Shown piece by piece: positions 1 to 8,253 of a stretch of 36,529 nucleotides of DNA; the stretch's first letter is position 1, and every line of letters begins with the position of its first letter. The DNA is from an uncultured Muriicola sp. (GTDB lineage: Bacteria; Bacteroidota; Bacteroidia; Flavobacteriales; Flavobacteriaceae), in assembly GCA_945786965.1 (NCBI GenBank), contig CALZFZ010000108.1, forward strand, positions 1-36,529. Direction: 5' to 3'. The notes below the pieces were generated by a model. That model made no database searches. It saw only the letters and a program-made list of their open reading frames with translations, and was not told where the DNA came from. The position numbers were made by a program, and so were the translations under genes.

Positions 1-1
1 T

Positions 2-496
2 GTGATGCAAAAAGTATTTAAATCGGACCTTTTTCTTACATATAGCGAGACGATGTCGTCCGAATTATCGGCTAAACTTTCTGAAGCACTTTTTGACTAT
101 TCCACCTTTATGTTTATCCTATATATTCCTTTTTTTGCATTAGCAGGATATTTAACATTCAATAAAAAGGAATATGTACTGTCTGAACATATTATTGCCT
201 ATATCTATGTTTTTTCACAGTGGAGCATTATTATCTTCCCAATATTCTTCACCGTATTACTTATATATCCCTCTGCATATATGAGCTTAAGTTTTCCGTT
301 TCTTTTCTTAATGTTCGGGTATTGTTTGTATGTAATGCAACGCATGCATAGGTTTAGTACCGGAAATTTTATACTCCGATCAATTGCTTTCCTCATGCTA
401 TCTGGAATTGGGTATTTCGCTATAATTATAGGATTTTACATCGTATTATTTCTTGCCGGCACCATAGAGATGCAGGACTTTTTACCTAAAAAATAA
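2..496 (+). CDS. DUF3667-like membrane protein, C-terminal part (5' truncated by window)
   Basis: This is a very hydrophobic protein with four or five membrane segments, roughly at residues 32-50, 65-90, 95-112 and 122-152. The stretch around residues 48-75 (FNKKEYVLSEHIIAYIY) resembles the conserved region of DUF3667 proteins of Bacteroidota, which usually have an N-terminal zinc ribbon of the C-x2-C type followed by membrane helices. That ribbon is absent here. The reading frame is open to the window edge, and the GTG/ATG at positions 2-7 are probably internal codons, so the true start most likely lies upstream. The function of the family is unknown. The gene converges with the ABC exporter, with only 15 bp between the stop codons and no obvious hairpin between them. 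Confidence 0.6.
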   Translation: MMQKVFKSDLFLTYSETMSSELSAKLSEALFDYSTFMFILYIPFFALAGYLTFNKKEYVLSEHIIAYIYVFSQWSIIIFPIFFTVLLIYPSAYMSLSFPFLFLMFGYCLYVMQRMHRFSTGNFILRSIAFLMLSGIGYFAIIIGFYIVLFLAGTIEMQDFLPKK

Positions 497-511
497 AATG
501 CTAATTGCTTT

Positions 512-2281
512 TTAGGCCACCTCTTCCTCTGCCAGGAATTGCGCTTCGTATAAGTTGTTGTAGTACCCACCTTTTTTCAATAATTCTTTGTGTGTGCCTG
601 TTTCAACAATTTCACCGGCATCCATGACAATGATCTTATCTGCCTTTTTTATCGTGGCCAGGCGGTGGGCGATGATAATGGAGGTACGGCCTTCGGTGAT
701 CTTATCCGTTGCTTTCTGTATAAGTTTTTCAGTATAAGTATCTACGGAAGACGTGGCTTCATCCAAAATAAGTATGCTGGGATTGCTAACAAACGCCCTT
801 AAAAAGGCGATCAACTGCCGCTGCCCGCTCGATAGCATCGTACCGCGTTCTTTGACATTGTAGTGGTAACCTCCCGGGAGTGAGGTAATAAATTCGTGAA
901 CACCGATTCGTTTGGCTGCTTCTTCAATGGTCTCGGTGGAGATGGTGGGATCCTCCAATGTAATGTTATTCCCAATGGTATCTGCGAAGAGAAAAACATC
1001 TTGCAACACTACAGCAATATTCTTTCGAAGCGATGCCAGTTTGTAATCCCTGATATCGATCCCATCCACAAGAATGGAACCTGAATTGATCTCGTAAAAT
1101 CTGTTCAACAGGTTAATAATGGTCGATTTTCCAGCTCCCGTGGCACCAACAATTGCTACTGTTTCACCTTCTTTTACCTCAAAAGAGATACCGTGCAACA
1201 CCTCTTCATCCGGAATATAGGCAAACCGAACATCCTGGAATTTAATTGCACCCTTAACTTCTTCTTTTTCCATAGTACCCACATCCTCGATACGGCTATC
1301 CGTATCCAATATCCTGAAGACGCGATTGGCCGCTACCATGCCCATTTGAAGCGTATTGAATTTATCTGCTATTTGACGCAAGGGACGGAACAGCATTTCA
1401 ATATACAGTATAAAGGCAAAAATAGTCCCAGCGATGTCTACCTCTATATTGGCAATATTCTGGAGTCCGCCATACCATACCACCAATCCAATGGCAATTG
1501 ACGTAACAATTTCTGCTACGGGAAAGAAAAATGAGTTGTACCAAACTGTTTTAAGCCATGCATTTTGGTGCTTTTCGTTGATCTCCCTAAATTTTTCGCT
1601 TTCAATTTTCTCACGGGTAAACAACTGCACGATCTTCATCCCTGTGAGGCGCTCCTGAACAAACGAATTAAGGTTAGATACCTGGGCACGTACTTCTATG
1701 AAGGCCACCTTCATCGCCTGCTGAAAAAGGCGCGTGGCATATAATATAACGGGCAGGACAGCAAAAACTAGCAATGCCAGTTTCCAATTCATAAAGAGCA
1801 TCATACTGGCTGCTGCCAACATTTTCAATAGGTCGGCCACAATAACAAAAAATCCCTGGCTAAATATTTCACCAATACGCTGCATATCCGCAACGGCCCT
1901 AGTTACCAATACTCCAATAGATGAATTATCGAAATATTTCATCCGAAAACCCAACATTCGTTTAAACAGCTGTATGCGAATATCTTTGATGACTGATTCG
2001 CCCAACCAGTTAGCATAGTAGTTAAATAGTAATTGACAAATGACCTGGCCAAACAATACTACCACCATGGCTATAGAGAGGTACAGCAATTTATCGGCAT
2101 CTCTAAGATTGATGGCGTCGTCAATAATATCCTTTAAGATATAGGGGGTTAGAATAGCAAAGAATGTAAGTAAAATGGCCGCGAGGGCTACTCCATAAAA
2201 GGTGATCATGTAGGGACGGGTATGCGCCATGACCCGTTTAAACAACCTAAAATCGAATGCTTTGCCTGTGTCCTTATCCAT
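512..2281 (-). CDS. ABC exporter half-transporter (MsbA/MdlB-like, permease fused to ATPase)
   Basis: This 589-residue protein has the type-I exporter order: six membrane helices in about residues 25-320, then an ABC ATPase. The nucleotide-binding motifs look intact: Walker A GATGAGKS (379-386), Q-loop Gln427, signature LSSGQ (483-487), Walker B ILILDE (503-508) and H-loop His539, so it should be able to hydrolyse ATP. Such half-transporters work as dimers in the inner membrane and export lipids, peptides or drugs; nothing here identifies the substrate. Its start codon overlaps the end of truA by 8 bp, which suggests co-transcription and coupled translation from the truA promoter. No second half-transporter is next to it, so a homodimer is the simplest reading. 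Confidence 0.9.
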   Translation of the reverse strand: MDKDTGKAFDFRLFKRVMAHTRPYMITFYGVALAAILLTFFAILTPYILKDIIDDAINLRDADKLLYLSIAMVVVLFGQVICQLLFNYYANWLGESVIKDIRIQLFKRMLGFRMKYFDNSSIGVLVTRAVADMQRIGEIFSQGFFVIVADLLKMLAAASMMLFMNWKLALLVFAVLPVILYATRLFQQAMKVAFIEVRAQVSNLNSFVQERLTGMKIVQLFTREKIESEKFREINEKHQNAWLKTVWYNSFFFPVAEIVTSIAIGLVVWYGGLQNIANIEVDIAGTIFAFILYIEMLFRPLRQIADKFNTLQMGMVAANRVFRILDTDSRIEDVGTMEKEEVKGAIKFQDVRFAYIPDEEVLHGISFEVKEGETVAIVGATGAGKSTIINLLNRFYEINSGSILVDGIDIRDYKLASLRKNIAVVLQDVFLFADTIGNNITLEDPTISTETIEEAAKRIGVHEFITSLPGGYHYNVKERGTMLSSGQRQLIAFLRAFVSNPSILILDEATSSVDTYTEKLIQKATDKITEGRTSIIIAHRLATIKKADKIIVMDAGEIVETGTHKELLKKGGYYNNLYEAQFLAEEEVA

Positions 2282-3026
2282 TAATATTCACTATGTTTTT
2301 AGGATATAAAACCTGGGTCAAATATAATCCTTTTGCAGGGACAGAAGCACCTGCCTCGCCCCTATCCTTGCTTTTTATAATACTATTAACATTCTGAACG
2401 GACGACTTTCCAAGGCCTACATCGAGCAAGGTACCCACAATGGCACGCACCATATTCCGCAAAAACCGGTCTGCGGTAATGGTAAAAACCAGTTTCTCGC
2501 CATCATCTTTCCAGGAAGCGCTTTTGAGCCTGCATATATAGGTCTTAACATCGGTGTTCGATTTCGAAAAACATTCAAAATCGGTATGCTTTAAAAGCAA
2601 ACTGGCTGCCTCGTTCATAGCGTTAATATCGAGGGGGAGGTTCAGGTAATAAGCCGCATCTTTCAAAAAAGGGTTCTTTCGCCGGGTTATCCAATATTCA
2701 TAAGTGCGTTCAATAGCATCAAATCGTGCATGGGCATTGTCTGGAACGGAATAAAGATTCTGCACAGCTATATCTTCCGGCAAAAGAGCATTTAAACGAT
2801 ACAGCAGGTCTTTGGAGTCTAAGCTATCATCCACATCAAAATGGGCATACATTTCCCTGGCATGTACTCCCGCATCGGTCCTTCCCGCCCCGACCAGCTT
2901 TATGGATGTTCGCAACAAGGTGGAAAAGGCACCTTCCATGGTCTCCTGCACCGTATGTGCATTTGGTTGGCGCTGCCAGCCATGATACGACTTACCGATG
3001 TATGAAAAAGCAACAAAATATCTCAA
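2274..3026 (-). CDS. truA: tRNA pseudouridine(38-40) synthase TruA
   Basis: TruA converts uridines 38-40 in the anticodon arm of many tRNAs to pseudouridine. The protein has 250 residues, typical for the family. It starts with the usual YxGxxYHGWQRQ block (residues 9-20) and carries the catalytic-loop motif GAGRTDAGVHA (46-56), in which Asp51 is the predicted nucleophile. The second half holds the expected FLRNMVRAIVGTLLDVG block near residues 188-204. The gene leads a two-gene unit with the ABC exporter, which it overlaps by 8 bp. A good Bacteroidota promoter lies 26 bp upstream, at 3052-3084. Confidence 0.95.
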   Translation of the reverse strand: MRYFVAFSYIGKSYHGWQRQPNAHTVQETMEGAFSTLLRTSIKLVGAGRTDAGVHAREMYAHFDVDDSLDSKDLLYRLNALLPEDIAVQNLYSVPDNAHARFDAIERTYEYWITRRKNPFLKDAAYYLNLPLDINAMNEAASLLLKHTDFECFSKSNTDVKTYICRLKSASWKDDGEKLVFTITADRFLRNMVRAIVGTLLDVGLGKSSVQNVNSIIKSKDRGEAGASVPAKGLYLTQVLYPKNIVNING

Positions 3027-3036
3027 TTCTAAGTAC

Positions 3037-3044
3037 TACTTTTG
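3037..3044 (+). promoter_or_regulatory. Possible -7 element for the phosphodiesterase gene (TACTTTTG)
   Basis: TACTTTTG matches TAnnTTTG on the + strand, but no TTG sits 19-21 nt upstream and the leader would be about 90 nt. It would make the truA/phosphodiesterase gap a divergent promoter region. Confidence 0.25.
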
Positions 3045-3051
3045 TAAAGGA

Positions 3052-3084
3052 CAAAGATACCCCAATCTTTTTGGAAGCATCAAA
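3052..3084 (-). promoter_or_regulatory. Promoter of truA-ABC exporter (TTTG-N21-TATCTTTG)
   Basis: On the - strand, TTTG (3084-3081) is followed after 21 nt by TATCTTTG (3059-3052), a full match to the Bacteroidota -33/-7 consensus. The predicted transcription start is near 3046, about 20 nt before the truA ATG. Confidence 0.65.
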
Positions 3085-3137
3085 CGAATTATAATTCAAT
3101 ACCTCATAGAAAGAAAATACCTCAGAACATACAGTAG

Positions 3138-3632
3138 ATGACCAAAATCTTACTTCTTTCCGATACCCACGGACATTTAGATGACACTATTTTAAAATAT
3201 GCCCGCCAGGCCGATGAGATATGGCATGCAGGCGATATTGGAAGCCTGGAAGTAAGTGATACCCTGATGGCCCTTAAGCCTTTCAGAGCTGTTCATGGGA
3301 ATATTGATAATGGAGTACTGCAAAAAGAATTCCCTTTAGACAACCGTTTTCATTGTGAAGAAGTAGATGTATGGATCACTCATATAGGTGGGTATCCGAA
3401 ACGGTACAACATCCGCATAAAGAACGAACTTGCAAAAAACCCACCCAAGCTTTTTATTTGCGGCCACTCGCATATCCTAAAAGTTGTTTGGGATAAAAAG
3501 CTTGAGCTGTTGCACATGAATCCCGGCGCCTGCGGTAAACAGGGATTTCATCAAATACGTACCATGTTACGGTTTGAAATTGACGGAAAAGAAATAAAAA
3601 ACCTGGAGGTCATCGAACTTGGGAAAAGATGA
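3138..3632 (+). CDS. YfcE/MJ0936-type metallophosphoesterase
   Basis: This 164-residue protein belongs to the calcineurin-like phosphoesterases of the small YfcE/MJ0936 group. The metal-site motifs appear in order: DTHGH (9-13), GD (32-33) within HAGDIG, GNID (54-57), a His in WITHIGG (about residue 82) and GHSH near residue 114. Together they form the usual dinuclear metal centre. Related enzymes cleave phosphodiesters such as 2',3'-cAMP or model substrates in the cytosol, and their natural substrate is often unknown, as here. There is no signal peptide. The gene is divergent from truA and converges on the DUF4293 gene, with a terminator hairpin between them. Confidence 0.85.
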   Translation: MTKILLLSDTHGHLDDTILKYARQADEIWHAGDIGSLEVSDTLMALKPFRAVHGNIDNGVLQKEFPLDNRFHCEEVDVWITHIGGYPKRYNIRIKNELAKNPPKLFICGHSHILKVVWDKKLELLHMNPGACGKQGFHQIRTMLRFEIDGKEIKNLEVIELGKR

Positions 3633-3701
3633 TCTTTAGTAATAGGAACCAACGGAGGGCTAAATTGGATAAAATTTTTCTAGCTGGGGTCCCTATGCAA
3701 A

Positions 3702-3727
3702 AAACCCTGGCACTTCTGCCAGGGTTT
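3702..3727 (-). terminator. Intrinsic terminator between convergent genes
   Basis: A perfect 11-bp stem with a CTTC loop. On the - strand it is followed by six T residues, so it best serves the DUF4293 gene; it may also stop + strand transcripts. Confidence 0.8.
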
Positions 3728-3756
3728 CACGCACTAATACTACTAAGATGTTAGGT

Positions 3757-4167
3757 TTAACGTAAGCGATCTACAGATTTTACAAGATCTTCATCCTTCT
3801 TAATAGCCCTGTTGGCCAGGACCAAAAAAACGATAGAAAATACAGGAATCAACATCCCAATACCCTTCTCTGAGACCAGGGCCTCTCCGGATAAGTTTAG
3901 TGATCGGTAAACGAAAAATCCTAGTAAAAAAAGATTCAATATCATATTAAAGCGGTTCATTACGAACTGACTTTTCCTATTTTTATGACGTGTAATTGCA
4001 ATAACTGCCAAGGCTGCCGAGCCATAGAAAGCAATAGACACTGCCGTTTCTTGTTGTGCAAAAATAGAATTGCCCATGGTATCTACCCATAACATCAACC
4101 AAAATGGGAGTAGTGCCCCAAAGGCGGCGACAAGGATCATATATAAGGTCTGAATTCGAAAAATCAT
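3757..4167 (-). CDS. DUF4293 family membrane protein
   Basis: This 136-residue protein has four predicted membrane helices and a basic loop (TRHKNRKSQFVMNRFN) in the middle. The N-terminus MIFRIQTLYMILVA fits the DUF4293 family of Bacteroidota, whose members begin with a similar IQRIQT-type motif and are small inner-membrane proteins of unknown function. The frame stays open upstream to an ATG at 4314. I chose the ATG at 4167 because it gives the family N-terminus and because a -7 promoter element (4191-4198) lies inside the longer version. It is divergent from rho, a neighbourhood I recall from other flavobacteria. Confidence 0.75.
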   Translation of the reverse strand: MIFRIQTLYMILVAAFGALLPFWLMLWVDTMGNSIFAQQETAVSIAFYGSAALAVIAITRHKNRKSQFVMNRFNMILNLFLLGFFVYRSLNLSGEALVSEKGIGMLIPVFSIVFLVLANRAIKKDEDLVKSVDRLR

Positions 4168-4190
4168 TGCAATTTTCACTATTCGAGCTG

Positions 4191-4198
4191 CAAAAATA
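4191..4198 (-). promoter_or_regulatory. -7 element upstream of the DUF4293 gene (TATTTTTG)
   Basis: On the - strand TATTTTTG matches TAnnTTTG and lies 23 nt before the ATG at 4167. The -33 position has no clear TTG. It supports the shorter start. Confidence 0.4.
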
Positions 4199-4248
4199 CA
4201 TGTCTTTTTAAAAATTATCGACGAATTAATGAAAATAATTTGTAATAT

Positions 4249-4267
4249 TGTAACGTTATTAGTTACA
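4249..4267. repeat. Inverted repeat TGTAAC-N7-GTTACA upstream of rho
   Basis: Six-base perfect arms around seven bases, in the middle of the divergent DUF4293/rho region. It could be an operator or a weak leader hairpin. Confidence 0.35.
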
Positions 4268-4279
4268 GCACTTACCATA

Positions 4280-4295
4280 TGGGAACTCATTCCCA
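4280..4295. repeat. Inverted repeat TGGGAA-N4-TTCCCA upstream of rho
   Basis: Six-base perfect arms with a four-base loop, 63 bp before the rho ATG and 12 bp after the other inverted repeat. There is no T-run, so it is not a typical terminator. It may form a hairpin in the rho leader. Confidence 0.35.
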
Positions 4296-4358
4296 CGTAG
4301 TACCCAAATAACAAATACTTCTAATTTTTTGAAACACGTATAACTTATTCAATACTCA

Positions 4359-5966
4359 ATGTTTGAGATTTCTGATTTAAAAGCAATGAAGCTTCCTGAG
4401 CTTCAAAATATTGCAAAAGATTTAAATGTACCCAAGTACAAAACCCTTAAAAAGCTAGATCTGGTATACCAAATACTCGATCTCCAGGCTAGTAACCCTA
4501 AAATGGTAAAGGAAACCACGGCAGTTCAGGAGAACAAAGCTCCAGACAGACCAAAAAAGCAGCGGGCACCTAAACCGCGCCCCAGGCCGGTGCAAAAGGA
4601 TTCTTCCGGCGAGACCAAAGAAACAGGCAGTTTGCCCCACAATAGAGTTGAAAAAGGAGAAACCGTTAAAGCTGGCATTCCTGCAGAACGCAGAAAAAAA
4701 GAACATGTTAAAAAGGAGCACACAGCTCATGTTCAAAAAGCAAAAGCTCAAAGCCCGAATAAAACCCATCATCAGAAGAACGGACAGGAAAAAAAGTCGA
4801 GCAATTTTGACAAGGACCTAAAAAATAAGTACAAACAGCCCGAATACGAATTTGACAGTATCATAGAAAGTGAAGGGGTTCTTGATATCATGCAGGATGG
4901 ATATGGCTTCTTAAGGTCTTCCGATTATAACTATTTATCCTCCCCGGACGACATTTATGTTTCCCAGTCTCAGATTCGCCTTTTTGGTCTTAAAACAGGC
5001 GATACGGTATTAGGAAATGTAAGGCCTCCGAAAGAAGGAGAAAAATATTTTCCACTGATCAAGGTCAACAAGATCAATGGTTTAGATCCGCAGGTTGTTA
5101 GAGATCGTGTATCATTTGAACATTTAACCCCTTTATTCCCAACGGAGAAATTTAAATTGGCAGAACGCCAAAGTAATATTTCTACCAGGATCATCGATTT
5201 GTTCTCGCCTATAGGTAAAGGACAACGGGGCATGATCGTTTCCCAGCCTAAAACGGGTAAAACGATGCTTTTAAAAGATATCGCCAATGGCATTGCCGCT
5301 AACCATCCGGAAGTCTATCAGATCATTTTGTTGATCGATGAGCGCCCGGAAGAGGTCACAGACATGCAACGTAATGTACGGGGAGAGGTCGTAGCTTCTA
5401 CCTTCGACAAAGAAGCCACCGAACACGTACGGGTTGCCAATATTGTACTGGAAAAAGCGAAGCGCCTTGTAGAATGCGGACATGATGTGGTTATTCTCTT
5501 AGACTCCATAACGCGTTTGGCACGGGCCTACAATACAGTTCAGCCTGCCTCCGGGAAGGTATTGAGTGGTGGCGTGGATGCCAATGCCCTGCATAAACCA
5601 AAACGATTCTTTGGAGCGGCGAGGAACATAGAAAATGGTGGTTCCCTGACCATTATAGCTACGGCACTTACAGAAACAGGTTCAAAAATGGACGAGGTGA
5701 TCTTTGAGGAATTCAAGGGTACCGGTAATATGGAATTACAGCTAGACAGACGTATCAGTAACCGTAGAATTTTCCCTGCTATCGATCTGATCTCTTCATC
5801 GACTCGTAGAGACGATCTGTTGCTGGATGAGAATACCATTCAAAGGATATGGATCATGAGGAAATATCTGGCCGATATGAATCCTATAGAAGCAATGGAA
5901 TTCATGGAGCAGCGAATTAAGCAGACCAAAAACAACGAAGAGTTCCTGATGACAATGAGTCAATAA
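4359..5966 (+). CDS. rho: Transcription termination factor Rho with a long basic insertion
   Basis: Rho is a hexameric RNA helicase that ends transcription. The 535-residue protein has the Rho N-terminal helical domain (about 1-43), a Lys/Arg/Pro/His-rich, probably disordered insertion (about 45-160), the RNA-binding cold-shock-like domain (165-240, with DGYGFLR at 180-186) and the ATPase core. The core has Walker A SQPKTGKT (295-302), Walker B VVILLD (377-382), the SGGVDAN Q-loop (403-409) and the GTGN R-loop (454-457). E. coli Rho has 419 residues, so the extra length is almost all insertion; insertions here are also known in Actinobacteria. The gene is monocistronic, with an intrinsic terminator just after the stop. 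Two inverted repeats in the leader may take part in control. Confidence 0.97.
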   Translation: MFEISDLKAMKLPELQNIAKDLNVPKYKTLKKLDLVYQILDLQASNPKMVKETTAVQENKAPDRPKKQRAPKPRPRPVQKDSSGETKETGSLPHNRVEKGETVKAGIPAERRKKEHVKKEHTAHVQKAKAQSPNKTHHQKNGQEKKSSNFDKDLKNKYKQPEYEFDSIIESEGVLDIMQDGYGFLRSSDYNYLSSPDDIYVSQSQIRLFGLKTGDTVLGNVRPPKEGEKYFPLIKVNKINGLDPQVVRDRVSFEHLTPLFPTEKFKLAERQSNISTRIIDLFSPIGKGQRGMIVSQPKTGKTMLLKDIANGIAANHPEVYQIILLIDERPEEVTDMQRNVRGEVVASTFDKEATEHVRVANIVLEKAKRLVECGHDVVILLDSITRLARAYNTVQPASGKVLSGGVDANALHKPKRFFGAARNIENGGSLTIIATALTETGSKMDEVIFEEFKGTGNMELQLDRRISNRRIFPAIDLISSSTRRDDLLLDENTIQRIWIMRKYLADMNPIEAMEFMEQRIKQTKNNEEFLMTMSQ

Positions 5967-5982
5967 AAAGAGATTATAAAAT

Positions 5983-6020
5983 AAAAAGTCCCAATTTGCA
6001 TTTGCATTTTGGGACTTTTT
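5983..6020 (+). terminator. Intrinsic terminator of rho
   Basis: A 12-bp stem (AAAAAGTCCCAA / TTGGGACTTTTT) with a 14-nt loop, followed by T residues to 6022. It starts 16 nt after the rho stop codon. The A/T-rich arms suit both strands, so it may also stop transcripts coming from rpsT. Confidence 0.85.
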
Positions 6021-6106
6021 TTAGGTTGTAATGAGCTAAAATATGCGCATAAAAAACTCCAACTTTTAGCCAGGGCCGGGGTTATTTTAGATCTGAAAAA
6101 GGGAGC

Positions 6107-6358
6107 CTATAGGGCAGCAACCAATTTCGATAATTTGCTTTTCAAGTTAGCCGCCTTGTTATCGTGAATAATGTTTCGCTTGGCCAGCTTATCTATCATA
6201 CTTACTACAGAAGGCAATAAAGCAGATGCTTTTTTCTTATTGGTTTCACTGCGCAGTTTTTTTATTGCATTACGCGTGGTTTTGTGCTGATACCTGTTAC
6301 GTAAACGCACTTCTTCGTTCCTTCTGATCCTCTTTAATGCCGACTTGTGATTTGCCAT
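6107..6358 (-). CDS. rpsT: 30S ribosomal protein S20
   Basis: This 83-residue, strongly basic helical protein begins [21 protein letters not shown], the hallmark of S20, and has the family's alanine- and lysine-rich C-terminal helix. S20 binds 16S rRNA early in 30S assembly. It lies downstream of two tRNA-Glu genes on the same strand, 51 nt from the nearer one, and no convincing separate promoter was found. It may therefore be read from the tRNA promoter as well. Confidence 0.97.
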   Translation of the reverse strand: MANHKSALKRIRRNEEVRLRNRYQHKTTRNAIKKLRSETNKKKASALLPSVVSMIDKLAKRNIIHDNKAANLKSKLSKLVAAL

Positions 6359-6409
6359 CTTTCTCTAATATTATTTTTTATATTGCTGCTCTTTTCGGCA
6401 GCCTGCCTG

Positions 6410-6481
6410 TAGCCCGTAGGGGAATCGAACCCCTGTTACCAGGATGAAAACCTGGCGTCCTAACCCCTAGACGAACGGGCC
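6410..6481 (-). tRNA. tRNA-Glu (UUC), copy 2
   Basis: A 72-nt cloverleaf on the - strand: acceptor arms GGCCCGT/ACGGGCT with a G1-U72 pair, anticodon stem CCAGG/CCTGG around loop TTTTCAT (anticodon TTC), T stem AGGGG/CCCCT with loop TTCGATT, and discriminator A73. CCA is not encoded. The sequence is identical to the copy 46 nt upstream. Confidence 0.97.
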
Positions 6482-6527
6482 AAAAAAGACACCCAGGATA
6501 CTTTTTACAGTATTTTGAATGTTCTAG

Positions 6528-6599
6528 TAGCCCGTAGGGGAATCGAACCCCTGTTACCAGGATGAAAACCTGGCGTCCTAACCCCTAGACGAACGGGCC
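6528..6599 (-). tRNA. tRNA-Glu (UUC), copy 1
   Basis: Identical in sequence and fold to the tRNA at 6410-6481, with anticodon TTC in loop TTTTCAT and no encoded CCA. It is promoter-proximal: a full -33/-7 promoter lies at 6623-6652, so both copies are probably processed from one transcript. Confidence 0.97.
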
Positions 6600-6622
6600 A
6601 TAGGTTTGCGCAATTGCGGATG

Positions 6623-6652
6623 CAAAAATACAATTATTTTTTACTACCACAA
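6623..6652 (-). promoter_or_regulatory. Promoter of the tRNA-Glu pair (TTG-N19-TATTTTTG)
   Basis: On the - strand TTG (6652-6650) is separated by 19 nt from TATTTTTG (6630-6623). The predicted start near 6617 lies about 18 nt before the first tRNA. Confidence 0.65.
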
Positions 6653-6682
6653 CACCCACCGATTATTTTTTAAAATCGCATT

Positions 6683-8158
6683 TTAATACGCCTTAGCGAA
6701 GAGGACACGTTGTTTGGAAGGTTTCCCTGTAACCATGCAAACTCCTGACTCTTCTTTGGCATTAATTGGGATACAACGGATGGTAGCTTTCGTCTCTTCT
6801 TTGATCTTCTCTTCAGTAGCCGATGTTCCATCCCAATGTGCCGAAATAAATCCGCCTTTGGACTCTAATAATGTTTTGAATTCTTCGTAACTATTTACAT
6901 CCGTAATATGCCCATCCCTGAAATCATGCGCCTTTTTATAAATGTTCTCCTGGATATCTACCAGCAAATGTTCAATTTTAGCAACCAGGTCGGCCGTTTT
7001 TACCGTTTCCTTCTGCAAGGTATCTCGCCTGGCCACTTCAAAGGTATCGTTGTTTAGATCTCGCTGGCCTATAGCCAGTCTTATCGGAATACCTTTTAAT
7101 TCGTATTCATTAAACTTAAAACCAGGTTTGTGTGTGTCGCGGTCATCGTACTTCACCGTAATTCCTTTGGATCGCAATTCATTTACCAGTGGATTTACTT
7201 TTTGCGAGATCGTTTCTAATTGTTCCATCCCTTTATAAATAGGAACAATAACCACCTGGATGGGTGCCAGTTTTGGAGGTAAAACAAGGCCTTGATCATC
7301 GCTGTGGGTCATTATCAATGCTCCCATAAGTCGGGTTGAAACACCCCAGGAAGTAGCCCAGACAAATTCCTGGGTGCCCTCTTTGGTTGCAAATTTTACG
7401 TCAAAGGCCTTGGCAAAATTTTGACCCAGAAAATGAGAGGTTCCTGCTTGCAATGCTTTCCCATCTTGCATTAGGGCCTCAATACAGTAGGTTTCCAGGG
7501 CGCCTGCAAAGCGTTCACTTTCCGTTTTGGTGCCTTTTATAACCGGCACTGCCATATGATTCTCAGCAAAATCGGCATAAATATTTAAGATCAATTCTGC
7601 CTCGTCTATGGCTTCCTGTTCAGTAGCATGGGCAGTGTGTCCTTCCTGCCAAAGAAACTCCGTTGTTCGCAAAAACAAGCGCGTTCTCATTTCCCATCGG
7701 ACCACATTGGCCCATTGGTTAATTAATAATGGCAAATCCCTGTACGATTGTACCCATCGGCGGTACGTATCCCAAATAATGGTTTCAGAAGTGGGCCTAA
7801 CAATAAGCTCTTCCTCCAATTTAGCTTCAGGATCTACAATAAGACCACTCCCATCCTCTGCATTTATTAGTCTGTAATGGGTTACCACCGCACATTCTTT
7901 TGCAAAACCCTCTACATGGCTGGCTTCCTTGCTTAGGTACGATTTTGGAATAAATAACGGGAAATAAGCGTTTTGGTGCCCTGTTTCCTTGAACATCGTG
8001 TCTAAACCGGCCTGCATTTTTTCCCAGATCGCATAGCCATAAGGCTTGATTACCATACAACCCCGTACTCCTGAATTCTCGGCCAGATCTGCCTTGATCA
8101 CAAGCTCATTATACCATTTGGAATAATCCTCGCTCCGAGTCGTTAAATTTTTACTCAT
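6683..8158 (-). CDS. proS: Prolyl-tRNA synthetase, archaeal/eukaryotic type
   Basis: Class II synthetase that charges tRNA-Pro in the cytosol. The 491-residue length, the lack of the roughly 180-residue editing insertion of the E. coli type, and the C-terminal zinc-like domain ending in Tyr (LFAKAY at 486-491) place it in the archaeal/eukaryotic ProRS group, which is common in Bacteroidota. Visible blocks are RPTSETIIW (about 121-129), the motif-2 region [21 protein letters not shown] (about 152-172), and motif 3 near residue 280. The C-terminal domain keeps two Cys (CIPIN and [10 protein letters not shown]) rather than a full four-Cys site. It is divergent from the Gly/Trp-rich lipoprotein gene. 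Confidence 0.96.
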   Translation of the reverse strand: MSKNLTTRSEDYSKWYNELVIKADLAENSGVRGCMVIKPYGYAIWEKMQAGLDTMFKETGHQNAYFPLFIPKSYLSKEASHVEGFAKECAVVTHYRLINAEDGSGLIVDPEAKLEEELIVRPTSETIIWDTYRRWVQSYRDLPLLINQWANVVRWEMRTRLFLRTTEFLWQEGHTAHATEQEAIDEAELILNIYADFAENHMAVPVIKGTKTESERFAGALETYCIEALMQDGKALQAGTSHFLGQNFAKAFDVKFATKEGTQEFVWATSWGVSTRLMGALIMTHSDDQGLVLPPKLAPIQVVIVPIYKGMEQLETISQKVNPLVNELRSKGITVKYDDRDTHKPGFKFNEYELKGIPIRLAIGQRDLNNDTFEVARRDTLQKETVKTADLVAKIEHLLVDIQENIYKKAHDFRDGHITDVNSYEEFKTLLESKGGFISAHWDGTSATEEKIKEETKATIRCIPINAKEESGVCMVTGKPSKQRVLFAKAY

Positions 8159-8240
8159 CTATTGTACTTTGGCACAAAACTTGTGTCTTATTAAAAAAAT
8201 AGTTCGGTAAAACTAACTATTTTAAATATGTTCAACAATA

Positions 8241-8248
8241 TAAATTTG
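8241..8248 (+). promoter_or_regulatory. -7 element TAAATTTG just before a start codon
   Basis: A perfect TAnnTTTG match ending five bases before the ATG at 8254. No TTG lies 19-21 nt upstream. If used, transcription would begin at or within a base or two of the ATG. Confidence 0.35.
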
Positions 8249-8253
8249 CAACC

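Noticed and set aside
4168-4314. Longer version of the DUF4293 protein starting at 4314
   Set aside because: The extra 49 residues have no family similarity and a -7 promoter box lies inside them. The ATG at 4167 gives the typical N-terminus.
6020-6106. Terminator directly after rpsT
   Set aside because: Only weak 3-4 bp stems were found there. The better hairpin is the rho terminator at 5983-6020, which may serve both genes.
6410-6599. Tandem identical 72-nt tRNA genes as a possible attachment site or integration duplication
   Set aside because: Both copies are intact, share one promoter, and no integrase, phage gene or partial tRNA copy is near. Tandem tRNA-Glu genes are ordinary.
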